Origin: Oscillospiraceae bacterium
Lineage (GTDB): Bacteria > Bacillota > Clostridia > Oscillospirales > CAG-272
Assembly (NCBI GenBank): GCA_015063645.1
Contig: SVTS01000010.1
Span: forward strand, 1-51,742
Direction: 5' to 3'
Length of the DNA: 51,742 nucleotides
In this document: in pieces, positions 7,932-16,571 of the stretch
Position numbering within the stretch: position 1 is the stretch's first letter
Layout of the letters: each line of letters begins with the position of its first letter
Made by a program: the position numbers and the translations under genes
The notes under the pieces: generated by a model
Seen by the model: only the letters and a program-made list of their open reading frames with translations
What the model was told of the DNA's origin: nothing
Databases searched by the model: none

Positions 7932-9530
7932 TCAGCCGCCCAGCGCAGAGATGATTGCCTGCTTGGTGGCTTTCTGGGGATCCAGACCCATGGCTGTAAG
8001 AATTTCCGTACGGACGGATTCCTCCGCCTGATGGATATTTTCCGCACGTTTTTCGCACAGGGCAGCAAAGATGCTGTCCTTGTGCTGCTCCACCTGGCTT
8101 TCCGCCGCGATGGGACCGTTGCTGCCGATGCCCAGACGTGCTATGGCGATGTTGGCGGCTTCGCCGTCGGTGACCTTGTTGCCTGTTTCCGCCTTGATAG
8201 ACTGGGTTTTTCGGTCGATGTATTCTTTGACGGTTGTGTTTTTGTTCAGTGCGGCGCTCTTCTTCTCGCTTGCCTTTTTGGCGATTTTGGATGCCGTTCC
8301 CACCACGTTTGCGATCGCACCTGCAAAGGTGGAGATCAGCTTGCCGACATTCAGTCCGCCGAGTCCGAGACCGCCGCCGACGATGCTGGCTGCGCCTGCC
8401 GTCAGGCTGGACAGATTGCCCAGCGTATCCCACAGCCCCTCTTTGCGCTTGCCCGCCGCGGCACGGCTGCCCATACCGGCGGCGTATTTTTTCGCCTTGG
8501 CGCTGTTGCGTGCCTGGCGTTCCTTATCGTAATTCTTCAGATCCGCTTCGGTGGCGTTCTCGCCCAGCTTGCCGCGGGCGGCGCTTTTGTTCTTTTTGGA
8601 ATCCGCCAGAGCTGCATCGGTGACGCCCTGGCTCATGGTGTTCATTTTGTTTCTGCCCTGACGGGATCTTTCCGCGGTGTAGGAGCTGCCCACAAGGGAG
8701 CTGAGTGCTCCGATGGAGTCCAGCGCGCCGGAAACAACGTTGCCGATGTTGCCGGACTGCTTGCTTCCGCCTGCCAGCGCACCGATGCCGGAGCCTGCGG
8801 TGGTGATGCTGGCGGCAGTGCCGAACAGACCGCCGATGCTCTCAAAAGTACCGGCGATGGCGCCTGCCTTGTTGCCGTTCCGGGCATTGCGGATCGTTCC
8901 GTAGGTGCTGCGCGCCGTGTCGTATGCATTGAACACGGTGCTGATGCCGCCGCTGGCAACGCTGAATGCATCGCCGAAGCCGTGGTCGTCAATACTTTCA
9001 TCGGTAGCCAGACCGTCGGCGATTATGTTGCCCACGTCACTGATGTGTCCCAGCGATGTGCCGCCGATCTCGGAGAGGGTATCCATTTTTTCCATGAAGC
9101 TGCTGCCGGAGTGTCCTGCCTGCAGTGCCGCGCGGGGGGCAAAGGACTCCTGCGGTGCGGTACCGGTGGTGCCGGTAGTGCCGGTGGTGCCCTGTGCACC
9201 CTGCTTGGGGGCAAATTTCTGACGTACCTTTTCCAGATCAGCCTTGTCTTTTTCTTTTCTGGCCTTGTGTGCGTCTACATAATGCTCTTTCAGATATTTG
9301 CCGCGTGCGTCGCCGGAGGCGGGAATGCCGTTTTTGATCTTGTCCGCTTCGGTTTCTTCCTTCTGATCTTCCTGCGGATCCTTTTTTGTATCCTCGGGAG
9401 TCACAGGTTTGGGGGCATCCTTCTGGGTATCATTGCTGCCCGCATCCTGCTGTTTGAGCGTCTGCTCTTCCTTTTTTTCGATTTCTTCTTTCTTCTTCTG
9501 CAGTTCCTGCGGCTTTTTTTCGGTATTCAT
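7932..9530 (-). CDS. unknown Gly/Ala-rich CIS protein, candidate cargo or effector
   Basis: No family is recognised. The 532 residues divide into: a highly charged K/E/Q-rich N-terminus (1-100) likely to form a coiled coil or disordered leader; a GTTGTTGTTGT tract near 113-125; a Gly/Ala/Ser-rich region (about 150-430) with several weakly hydrophobic helices of glycine-zipper type (GSGIGALAGGS, SIVGGGLGLGGL, TFAGAIANVVG); and a charged helical C-terminus. There is no signal peptide. Glycine-rich amphipathic segments next to a charged leader are a plausible layout for a membrane-inserting cargo loaded into the tube, but a structural or scaffold role fits equally well. Start supported by AAAGGGGC before the ATG at 9530. 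Confidence 0.75.
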   Translation of the reverse strand: MNTEKKPQELQKKKEEIEKKEEQTLKQQDAGSNDTQKDAPKPVTPEDTKKDPQEDQKEETEADKIKNGIPASGDARGKYLKEHYVDAHKARKEKDKADLEKVRQKFAPKQGAQGTTGTTGTTGTAPQESFAPRAALQAGHSGSSFMEKMDTLSEIGGTSLGHISDVGNIIADGLATDESIDDHGFGDAFSVASGGISTVFNAYDTARSTYGTIRNARNGNKAGAIAGTFESIGGLFGTAASITTAGSGIGALAGGSKQSGNIGNVVSGALDSIGALSSLVGSSYTAERSRQGRNKMNTMSQGVTDAALADSKKNKSAARGKLGENATEADLKNYDKERQARNSAKAKKYAAGMGSRAAAGKRKEGLWDTLGNLSSLTAGAASIVGGGLGLGGLNVGKLISTFAGAIANVVGTASKIAKKASEKKSAALNKNTTVKEYIDRKTQSIKAETGNKVTDGEAANIAIARLGIGSNGPIAAESQVEQHKDSIFAALCEKRAENIHQAEESVRTEILTAMGLDPQKATKQAIISALGG

Positions 9531-9547
9531 ATGTCGTGCCCCTTTCG

Positions 9548-10072
9548 TTACTGAATAAGATCAATGCCCTGCTGTATCAGCGCATCGGCGGGGGTGGTTC
9601 CGTTTACAACGGGATCCAGCGTTTCCATGATCTGCGGTACGGTTTTCATGATGATCGCCATGGTTTTGCCCAGCAGAGTCGTAACCGTTCCCACATCCAT
9701 TTCGCGGTCGAAGACGAATGCGTGGTTATAGAAGATCATGCCGCTTTCATAGAACACAGCCGTATTGCCCAGAATCATGAACTCGTTCAGGCGTGCGATG
9801 ATCTTTTCCGCTTCGGCGATCCGCTCTGCGGGAACGCCGCTGTACATGGATACCATGATCTGCATCTGTTCCGTTTCCTCAAGAATGTGCTCGACAGTGA
9901 AGCGGAATGCCACATTCTCATATCCGTCCTGCGGCAGCGCGGGGATCATGCTGAGCGCGGGTTTGCCCCCGTTCTCCTCTACTGCAACGGAGCGGATGCT
10001 GCCGTCCTCGGCAAGTTCACGGAGAAGATTTTCCATGAATACAAGATATTCTTTTTCCCAGATTTCAGCCAT
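9548..10072 (-). CDS. unknown 174-residue CIS operon protein
   Basis: The start at 10072 (MAEIWEKEY) is chosen because GGAAAGGAATG lies at proper spacing before it and it begins 26 bp after the ATPase stop; a start at 10126 would overlap the ATPase gene. The sequence is mixed alpha/beta with no membrane segment: YLVFMENLLRELAEDGSI, a VAFRFTVEHILEETEQMQI strand-helix stretch, then a helix around AERIAEAEKII and a final TVTTLLGKTMAIIMKTVP helix. The pattern resembles small secretion-chaperone-like folds, but that is only an impression. It sits between an ATPase and the 532-residue candidate cargo, so a chaperone for that cargo would be the simplest role. Function unproven. Confidence 0.75.
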   Translation of the reverse strand: MAEIWEKEYLVFMENLLRELAEDGSIRSVAVEENGGKPALSMIPALPQDGYENVAFRFTVEHILEETEQMQIMVSMYSGVPAERIAEAEKIIARLNEFMILGNTAVFYESGMIFYNHAFVFDREMDVGTVTTLLGKTMAIIMKTVPQIMETLDPVVNGTTPADALIQQGIDLIQ

Positions 10073-10097
10073 AAGAACACATTCCTTTCCAGCATGC

Positions 10098-12332
10098 TCA
10101 CCGTGCCAGATATCCGAAATCGTCATCGGTGAGGAGCTTTCCGTATTTTGAAAAATTGAGTTTGATTGCCTCGATAATGTGGCAGTTGCGTATGCCGGCG
10201 CCCTCAGCGGCGGCGATGTACGCGGCGTTGGTGAAGATTTCCTTGATGTTGCTGCCCGTCAGCTCGAAATTCTCCGCGAAGAAATCGTAGTCGATCTCCT
10301 CGTCAAAGCGTGCGGTGGGCGGCGCGATTTTCTTCCACAGCATCAGCCGGACATCCGGTGTGGGGAAGACGAAATTGATCATGAATTTGATGCGGCGCTT
10401 GAAGGCGTCGTCGATGTTGTTCACATAGTTGGTGGCGAGGATCGTGATGCCCTCATAATCCTCCAGCTTCTGGAGCAGAAAGGCAGTGTCCGCGTTGGCG
10501 TAGCGGTCATTGGAATCCTTGACCTCGCTCCGCTTGGCGAACATGGAATCGGCTTCGTCGAAGAACAGCATGGCGTTGATGTTTTTCGCCCGGTTGAAGA
10601 GATCGGAGATGTTCTTCTGCGTCTCGCCGATGTATTTGCTCACCAGCTGGGACAGATCGATCCGGTAGAGATCGATACCCAACTCGTTCGCCATGACCTG
10701 CACCGCCATGGTTTTTCCCGTGCCGGGGGATCCGTAGAACAGGGCGCACAGACCGTTGCCGTAGGGGGATTTTTTGCGGAAGCCCCATTCCTCGCCGACC
10801 ACGCGGCGGTAGCGCACCTGATCGCAGATCATTTTCATTTTCCGCTTCTGGTCCTCGCTGACAACCAGATCGTCCCAGGTGAAGACCGCGTTGATCAGCG
10901 TGGCGTACAAGCCCAGCTGAGAGCGGGAGTGCTGGCGGATGGCATCCTTCAGGATATCTTTTGTGATCGGTGTCCCGCGGAAGCGGGATGCGGCGCGCGC
11001 CGTATGCAGAACCCGCTGCAGATCCCGGGGCGTCAGAATATACTGGCTGGCGCAGATGTCCAGCGAGATCTCCGGCGAGAATTCTTCCGGTTTTGCGAAG
11101 CTGTTCCAGAACAGCTTTCGCTCCTCCGCCGTGAGCATGGGCAATTCCAGACTGTCCGTCAGCGCATCGGTCACGGCGAATCGCTGGTCCCGCTCTTGTG
11201 TGATCCAGAAGATGAAGCGGAACAGACGGGTGATATACACCGCCGCATGATCCATGCGGGCTTCAAAGGAATCGTGGGTGACTTCCTTTTCCTCCTCCGT
11301 TTCGCCGGGCTTCTTCCCGGGAAAGAGGAAGCAGGGGATCGCACCGCTCAGCGTGCATTCCAGACAGATCGTATCCAGCCAGCGGGTGATGTCCCGCTCT
11401 TCCAGTACGGTCAGCCTCTGCAGATCCACACAGAGAAGCGGGAGCTTTACGGAAGCGGCGGCATGCGCGGCGACAAACCGTCTGCCGATCCCCTCGGGAC
11501 CGAAGAGGTTGAGCACAGCGCAGGGACCGCTGTCCCGGAAGGCGTTTTTCATAAAGAATTCCTGCGCCGCGGCAAAGGAGTCGGCGCGTACCGGCACCGT
11601 CACCTCCGGCAGGGAATACAGCTCCGCGTATCCCGCAAGGGAAGCATCCATGTCGGCTTTGCCGAGAATATAGGCAGCAGCCCGGGGATGAATCACCAGT
11701 TTTTCCGCCGCGGCGTTCCTCTCCGGGGGAGCAGCTGTGGGAATGGTGAGAAAACGCACCAGCGGGGACGTCCCGTCCAACACCCGCACGGCGGATGGGG
11801 GATTGATCCCGAACAGCAGCCGGAACAGCCGCACAGCCATCCAGCGGGTGGGCTGTGTGTCGGAGGAACTGTTGTGCAGATAGGTATATACGCCCTCATA
11901 TTTTCTGTCGTAAGCGGGGGCGAACGCCAGAAGCAGCGCGAACCGCTCAAAATCGTCCAGTGCGAATTTGGCGGAAACGGTTTCAAACGGGAGCGGAAGA
12001 TCACCGCGCAGCGTCTGCCGCGTGCGGCATTCCACATGGAAAAATGCGTTTTCCACCTGTTCCCGCGCTTCGGGAGTCAGGCAGTCCTCAGCCCCTCCGT
12101 CCGGTGTGAGAATGGAAAACAGATCGGAGGAGGAGACGGACAGACCGTGGCAGAAGCCCACCGTTTCTCTTGCCGGGATATCCCCGCCGCTCAGCCCTTT
12201 TGCGGCGCAGGCAACGGTGAAGCAAAGATCCAGAAACTGCATCCGCTCGGTGATGTATTCCTGTGCAGAGCGATAGGGCTGTATGTACAGGGAGGAATCA
12301 AAGCGGGAATTGTACAATTCTTCAATCAGCAT
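10098..12332 (-). CDS. AAA+ ATPase of the CIS (Afp15-like), copy 2
   Basis: This is a second, longer ATPase of the same family (744 residues). The C-terminal core has Walker A GSPGTGKT (about 534-541), Walker B LFFDEADSMF (about 587-596), sensor ILATNY and the DDAFKRRIKF arginine box. It shares long stretches with copy 1 (SKYIGET, KRxEVKDxND, AFLLQK), so they are clear paralogues. The N-terminal domain carries a broken P-loop (GPEGIGRR near 270-280, lysine lost). The region around 340-350 has a charged EETEEEKEV insert absent from copy 1. The ATG at 12332 lacks a strong ribosome site and lies 14 bp after the stop of the PP2C-like gene. Two ATPases could act as a hetero-oligomer or serve assembly and loading separately. 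Confidence 0.9.
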   Translation of the reverse strand: MLIEELYNSRFDSSLYIQPYRSAQEYITERMQFLDLCFTVACAAKGLSGGDIPARETVGFCHGLSVSSSDLFSILTPDGGAEDCLTPEAREQVENAFFHVECRTRQTLRGDLPLPFETVSAKFALDDFERFALLLAFAPAYDRKYEGVYTYLHNSSSDTQPTRWMAVRLFRLLFGINPPSAVRVLDGTSPLVRFLTIPTAAPPERNAAAEKLVIHPRAAAYILGKADMDASLAGYAELYSLPEVTVPVRADSFAAAQEFFMKNAFRDSGPCAVLNLFGPEGIGRRFVAAHAAASVKLPLLCVDLQRLTVLEERDITRWLDTICLECTLSGAIPCFLFPGKKPGETEEEKEVTHDSFEARMDHAAVYITRLFRFIFWITQERDQRFAVTDALTDSLELPMLTAEERKLFWNSFAKPEEFSPEISLDICASQYILTPRDLQRVLHTARAASRFRGTPITKDILKDAIRQHSRSQLGLYATLINAVFTWDDLVVSEDQKRKMKMICDQVRYRRVVGEEWGFRKKSPYGNGLCALFYGSPGTGKTMAVQVMANELGIDLYRIDLSQLVSKYIGETQKNISDLFNRAKNINAMLFFDEADSMFAKRSEVKDSNDRYANADTAFLLQKLEDYEGITILATNYVNNIDDAFKRRIKFMINFVFPTPDVRLMLWKKIAPPTARFDEEIDYDFFAENFELTGSNIKEIFTNAAYIAAAEGAGIRNCHIIEAIKLNFSKYGKLLTDDDFGYLAR

Positions 12333-12346
12333 ACGGACTTACCCAC

Positions 12347-13981
12347 TCAGCCGAAGTAGCGGAAGAGGAGCAGGGAGGTGTCCGCTTCCAGCTCGGCATT
12401 GCCGCGGAAGCCATCCAGCATATGCTCCAGCAGTTCCGTCATGGCTTTCAGATCATATTCTCTGGCGGCGATCATGTTGATGCCGGACTGTACGTAGGCA
12501 TTGGTGAATTCCAGACCGTTTTCGTTCTTCATCTTCGGTACGCCGCCGGACATGAGCAGGATCGTGTTGCCCTGAGAGAGACGGCGGGTATCCTGCGTGA
12601 AGGAGACGCCGGGCATCTCGCCCAGAAGGAAGCCTGCGGGACGGGAATCAAAGGCGAAGCCGGCACCGGTTTCCTTGAGAAGCATGGGCGGCATGCCCGC
12701 ATTCACATACTTCATGACACCGGATTTCAGATCGATCTGCGCGATCTGCGCGGCGACGGTCAGTTCTCTGTTGTCCCCTCTGTTTTGTGCCAGCTGATTG
12801 TTTGTTTCCATGGCGATGCGGTAGGGCTGATAGCCCATCCGTGCGAAACAGCGGATGTTGGTGGCGGCGAGCATGGCGCTGAGCATGGAAGCAAGGCTTC
12901 TGCCGCTTGCCTCGCCGATCACGAGGAAGAGATGATTTTCATCGGTGAAGAAGCAGTCGCAGAAACTGCTCTTGTTGAATACCGTGTTCTTCATGCTGGC
13001 GTACATCTCAAAATCCGTCCGGTCGGGGAACGCGGGATAGCTGAGACAGCCGGAGAGGGATGCGCGGATGTTGGCGGCCACGTCCAGATCAGCGCGCATG
13101 CGCTCTTTTTCCGCCGTGGTTTTTTCCAGATTCACCGTGTAATCCAGAATGGATTTTGCCATACTGCTGAAATCCTCGGACATCTGCTCGATCTCGTCGT
13201 TGGTCTTTTTCGGAATGTAGGGTTTGTAATCCAGATTATCCGTATTGCGGACAAAATTGTTCATCTGCGTGGACAGCTCTCTGACCGGCGCCACCACGCG
13301 GCTGCGGAAATAAATGATGAAGATCACGGCGAATACCGTAATCAGCGCAAAGATCAACGATACGGTGATCACCGTCTGGCGCAGAATGCTCGCCATCAGA
13401 TCGGTCATGTCGATGTCCACACCGATCCAGCCGACGGGATTTCCGTCCGAGCCGCACAGGGGCACCATAACTGTCAGAAGCCAGCCGAATTCGGTTTCGG
13501 TGATCACGTCGCTTTTGATGGATACGTTGTTTTCGTAGAGATACCGGCAGGGCTCAAACATGTCGCCCTCACCGGAGTGATCGCCCAGCGCGCTGAACAG
13601 GGAGGGATCCTCCCCCTCGATCATAACGTCGAAGAGATAGATACTGTCGTTGACCATATTGCCCGCCTCGTCGAAGCAGGGGAGGGAAACGTACAGATAG
13701 CTGAGGGCATTCGCCCGTTTAACGCCGGTGAGAAGCTGATAGGTTTTGTCATATGTCTCGTCGGCTCCGTTTTTCAGCCAGCCGTCAATACAGCTCGGGT
13801 CAATAATGTCGGCGGCAATCTTGCCGGCACTTTCACCGATGGAATTGTAATCGTTCAGCACGGATTCGTATCTGGTTCTGTAGGTGACAAATCCGATAGC
13901 AGCCATGACGATGACGAGAAGAATCATAAACATCAGGGTAATTTTGGTGCTGAGATTACCGCGCTTTTTTTTGTTTGCCAT
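12347..13981 (-). CDS. membrane HAMP protein with degraded PP2C/SpoIIE-like domain
   Basis: The architecture matches RsbU/SpoIIE-type sensor phosphatases: membrane helix at about 14-33, an extracytoplasmic sensor domain (about 34-198, Cache-like, ending near GWLLTVMVPL and PVGWIGVDIDM), a second membrane helix (about 200-222), a HAMP region (about 223-275), and a PP2C-like domain (about 310-544). The family's metal-binding acidic motifs look lost: the GGDFYD site reads SSFCDC, GDVSGHG reads GEASGRS, TDG reads SGG, and the DD of the final DDITLL reads AD. It is therefore probably inactive as a phosphatase and may bind a partner. It lies between the cyclase-like gene and an ATPase. The start at 13981 follows ACGGAG. 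Fold confident; loss of activity inferred from motifs. Confidence 0.85.
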   Translation of the reverse strand: MANKKKRGNLSTKITLMFMILLVIVMAAIGFVTYRTRYESVLNDYNSIGESAGKIAADIIDPSCIDGWLKNGADETYDKTYQLLTGVKRANALSYLYVSLPCFDEAGNMVNDSIYLFDVMIEGEDPSLFSALGDHSGEGDMFEPCRYLYENNVSIKSDVITETEFGWLLTVMVPLCGSDGNPVGWIGVDIDMTDLMASILRQTVITVSLIFALITVFAVIFIIYFRSRVVAPVRELSTQMNNFVRNTDNLDYKPYIPKKTNDEIEQMSEDFSSMAKSILDYTVNLEKTTAEKERMRADLDVAANIRASLSGCLSYPAFPDRTDFEMYASMKNTVFNKSSFCDCFFTDENHLFLVIGEASGRSLASMLSAMLAATNIRCFARMGYQPYRIAMETNNQLAQNRGDNRELTVAAQIAQIDLKSGVMKYVNAGMPPMLLKETGAGFAFDSRPAGFLLGEMPGVSFTQDTRRLSQGNTILLMSGGVPKMKNENGLEFTNAYVQSGINMIAAREYDLKAMTELLEHMLDGFRGNAELEADTSLLLFRYFG

Positions 13982-14021
13982 GCCGACAACTCCGTTCTAT
14001 ACAATCTGTCCCGGATGGGGG

Positions 14022-14783
14022 TTATTCTGTCGCTTCACCGCTCATGATCCTGTCGCAGAGATAGAGATACTCCTTTGCGGCGCGGTCACTGCGGTCGCTT
14101 TTGATGATTTCGATAAAATGGGAGCGTGCCGCCGCGTACTGCTTCTCCCCGAACAGGGCGATGCCCGTTTCAAAGAAGAGCTTGCTGCGGCGCTTGGAGA
14201 GTTTGATCTCCAGGGGATCGCCGTCAAAGACGTCGTATACAGCCGTGCCGTCCCCCATGATATTGCCAAGCGAGCGGCTGTTGAATTTTGTGAAGAAATC
14301 GGGGATCTGCTTCACGGCATCCTCACTGATGAGGATGTGGGCGCTGTATCTGCCGGCGGCGGTCTGCAGCTTCCGGGCGCTGTCCGTGCTCTCGGAAATG
14401 GTCAGCGGCGTGCGCCAGCTGCCGTAGCCGACCTGATCCGTATAGACGGTGCCGTAATGCAGTCCGACGGTGAAATTCTGAAAAGAGAAATGTTCGTTTG
14501 TATTGCCGGCGATCCGCTGGCAGACGGAGACGGAACTCATCAGTGCGTCCTCGCAGCTGCCCTCAAATACGGCAGTGATGCCGCTGTGGGATACGCCCAC
14601 CAGCTTGCCGCCGTATTCCTCCGTCGCCGGTCCGATATACTGCAGAAGATCATTCACATAGCGGAAGAGTCCCTCGCCGCTGGTCTTCGGCACAAGCTCG
14701 GCGAGATCGATGGCGTTCATGCTGACAACAGCCGCCATGACCTCCTTTGAGGTGTTTCTATCAGCATTTTTTCCCAGAAACAT
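14022..14783 (-). CDS. class III cyclase-like domain protein with degraded active site and TPR-like tail
   Basis: Residues about 15-180 align with the class III adenylate/guanylate cyclase homology domain: GGKLVGVSHSGITAVF corresponds to the family's GG-x(6)-GDG-x-x-AVF stretch, VGLHYGTVYTDQVGYG to the IGIHxGxVxxGxVG strand pair, and SARKLQTAAG to the NxAARLExxA helix. The two metal-binding aspartates appear missing: the first site reads VSMNAID and the GDG site reads HSG. Residues about 205-250 form a TPR-like hairpin pair (FGEKQYAAARSHF, RAAKEYLYLCDRI), as in many cyclases. A catalytically dead ligand-binding or docking domain is likely. No membrane segment is seen. The ATG at 14783 follows AGAAAGGAACG. 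Confidence 0.8.
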   Translation of the reverse strand: MFLGKNADRNTSKEVMAAVVSMNAIDLAELVPKTSGEGLFRYVNDLLQYIGPATEEYGGKLVGVSHSGITAVFEGSCEDALMSSVSVCQRIAGNTNEHFSFQNFTVGLHYGTVYTDQVGYGSWRTPLTISESTDSARKLQTAAGRYSAHILISEDAVKQIPDFFTKFNSRSLGNIMGDGTAVYDVFDGDPLEIKLSKRRSKLFFETGIALFGEKQYAAARSHFIEIIKSDRSDRAAKEYLYLCDRIMSGEATE

Positions 14784-14805
14784 GGATCCGTTCCTTTCTG
14801 TACCC

Positions 14806-15192
14806 TCAGGGTAGTTGGATATTGGTCGTGCCGGGATTGGTGATCTGAATGACGCCGCCCCAGCTGCACATCAGTTTGCAGGTGTTGTTGAGCGCAGGCT
14901 GCCCTGCGATCAGTACGGTAGGGGAACCGGGTGCCCAGGGACCGGGGATCACCGGCACGCAGGGACAGGGAGTGAGCACACCCGCCGCCGCGGAAGTCGC
15001 CGAGGCGACCGTCGGATTGGACAGGGATGTGCACATGCCGAAGGGCATGATGTTCACCATCGGCTTGTTGTCCATGATGTTGGCGATGGGCATGGTGGTG
15101 ACGACCCGGTTGGTCGGCAGAACGGTGAGAACGGACGGAGCCATTCCGAATGAGCACATGAGCTGTGCTCCTCCACATACAGCGAATCCCAT
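14806..15192 (-). CDS. PAAR-like spike tip protein (DUF4280 family)
   Basis: DUF4280 proteins replace canonical PAAR tips in many CIS loci; they sharpen the spike and can carry cargo. The start at 15192 (MGFAVCGGAQLMCSFG) is chosen because the family begins here and GAAAGGATC precedes it. The 128 residues show the family's marks: the early CxxxxxLMCSFG, ANIMDNKPMVNIMPFGMC, the Pro/Cys segment CPCVP, and the closing CKLMCSWGG-I-I-TNPG. Several cysteines could bind metal. No extra domain is fused, so any cargo would be a separate protein. It is encoded between the cyclase-like and 252-residue genes. Confidence 0.92.
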   Translation of the reverse strand: MGFAVCGGAQLMCSFGMAPSVLTVLPTNRVVTTMPIANIMDNKPMVNIMPFGMCTSLSNPTVASATSAAAGVLTPCPCVPVIPGPWAPGSPTVLIAGQPALNNTCKLMCSWGGVIQITNPGTTNIQLP

Positions 15193-15211
15193 AGATGATC
15201 CTTTCGGGGGT

Positions 15212-15970
15212 TCAGATTTCCGCTTTGACGCGGCTTCCCGCGCTGAGCGTGATGGTGCACCCGCCGCCGTCAGGCGTATCCCTGCGGCAGAGGAATGCCG
15301 TTTCCCTTGCGGGAACGTTTTTGAGGGGCACGAAGAATGTGCCTCTTTCATCGGCGCAGCTTTCGCTGAGCGGGTAGATCAGCGTGCCGATCTTTGCATG
15401 ATCCTGTGTGAGCGGTGCGGCGAGAAGATATTCCGATCTTCCCTCCGGTGATGCCCGGTATACGCGCACGAACTCTTCTTCCTCACCGGAACAGATGCAG
15501 AAGAGCTTGCCCTCAATGTCGATCCCGTCGGGATGATAGATGCCGATGCGGCTCTCGCCGCGTCTGGCATCGGCGAGCAGCTTGTAGGAGAGCGCCCGGT
15601 CATCCGCCCGCACGAAGATCCGCGCGTGAGGCGCGCAGGTGCCCTCGATACATGCCGTATCGGAGGCAAGAGGGGCATTTCTGCCCGGCGTGAGCCGGAT
15701 CTTGATATTCGGACAGCTGCCCGGCTCGATTTTGCAGATGCAGGCGTTTCTGTTGTAGAATCCGCCTTCGGCATATACCGTGTGTTCCCCTGCGGGAAGA
15801 TCCACGAATACGTGCCAGCCTTCGGCTTTGCGGATCGGAGGCTTTGCCCCCTCGATCCAGACGCGGGCGTTGCTGCCCGTGATCACACGGTCCGTGAAAT
15901 CGTCCACGGCACTGACCACAAGGGACACGGTGCGCACGTGCCGGGACGTGCATACGCCAAGTTTATCCAT
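15212..15970 (-). CDS. unknown beta-rich CIS protein next to the PAAR-like tip
   Basis: No family is assigned with confidence. The 252 residues are beta-rich. The N-terminal 80 look like a carboxypeptidase-regulatory/Ig-type sandwich: VRTVSLVVSAVDDFT, SNARVWIEG, GWHVFVDLPAGEHTVYAEG, with the 'adornment' pattern of a flexible surface or baseplate domain. The remainder has a second beta unit with paired cysteines (CICKIEPGSC, CICSGEEEE) and LIYPLSESC. There is no signal peptide or membrane helix. It is encoded between the DUF4255 cap protein and the PAAR-like tip, which points to a baseplate or tail-end structural part. The ATG at 15970 is preceded by AGGAGGTACACGG. Confidence 0.75.
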   Translation of the reverse strand: MDKLGVCTSRHVRTVSLVVSAVDDFTDRVITGSNARVWIEGAKPPIRKAEGWHVFVDLPAGEHTVYAEGGFYNRNACICKIEPGSCPNIKIRLTPGRNAPLASDTACIEGTCAPHARIFVRADDRALSYKLLADARRGESRIGIYHPDGIDIEGKLFCICSGEEEEFVRVYRASPEGRSEYLLAAPLTQDHAKIGTLIYPLSESCADERGTFFVPLKNVPARETAFLCRRDTPDGGGCTITLSAGSRVKAEI

Positions 15971-15991
15971 GATCCGTGTACCTCCTGTGCA

Positions 15992-16570
15992 TCAGTCTTT
16001 CTTTTCTTCCAGCGTGAAATCCGCTGTGGTGACTCTCGTGATGTCGGTTACGGTCAGGGAGTCGATCTCCACCGGGTAGACCTTGTAGAACAGCGAGAGT
16101 TTGTACGGTGTTTCGGGGATGTTCCAGATCCGCGTTTTTTCCTCGGCTTCCAGATCCAGAAATTCAATGCGGGGGATGTGGGTGATCTCCCCGGCGGATT
16201 TGCCCAGCAGATCGCCCTTGAGGGTGGCGCGGCTCTGGAGCAGCTGCATCGTTCTGCCGAGGATTTTTGCCTCCTCCAGCGTGCGGAATTTGATATCGCT
16301 CATGGAGTAGGCGGTGATCATGTAATAGAGATCCACAAACAGCGGCGGATTGCGCAGCTTTGATGCGCCGACGGGAATGCGGTCCGGCTGTACGATGTCG
16401 GTGTTCCGCTTGATGTCGTACAGATAGATGCCGAGTGCCAGATCGCCCTTGTCGCTGGGATGCGCCATGCCGATTCCTTCGCTGTTCTGGATGATGTCGG
16501 GCACCATGCCCTCTTTCAGGATCCGGATGATCGCTTCGCTGATATCGGATATAATTCCGTAGCCTGCCAT
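15992..16570 (-). CDS. DUF4255 / Pvc16 N-terminal family protein (CIS cap)
   Basis: Afp16/Pvc16 proteins cap the end of the sheath-tube and terminate its growth. The start at 16570 (MAGYGIISDISEAI) is chosen because GGAGGAATAAC precedes it and family members begin this way; an upstream extension would overlap the MORN gene. Family marks in the 192 residues are the N-terminal helix with ISEAIIRILKEG, LALGIYLYDIKRN, the proline-rich PPLFVDLYYMITAYS strand pair, and the LGRTMQLLQ helix. The stop of the MORN gene is 1 bp away, so the two are coupled. Confidence 0.9.
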   Translation of the reverse strand: MAGYGIISDISEAIIRILKEGMVPDIIQNSEGIGMAHPSDKGDLALGIYLYDIKRNTDIVQPDRIPVGASKLRNPPLFVDLYYMITAYSMSDIKFRTLEEAKILGRTMQLLQSRATLKGDLLGKSAGEITHIPRIEFLDLEAEEKTRIWNIPETPYKLSLFYKVYPVEIDSLTVTDITRVTTADFTLEEKKD

Positions 16571-16571
16571 G

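Noticed and set aside
12347-13981. Active RsbU-type phosphatase controlling a sigma factor
   Set aside because: Metal-binding motifs are altered at all main sites and no anti-sigma or anti-anti-sigma gene is nearby.
5319-14047. Long plus-strand reading frames opposite the ATPase, regulator and PP2C-like genes (up to about 726 residues)
   Set aside because: They mirror the minus-strand genes, lack ribosome sites, and their translations are His/Arg/Gln-rich with no family pattern. GC-rich codon bias on the true strand creates such shadows.
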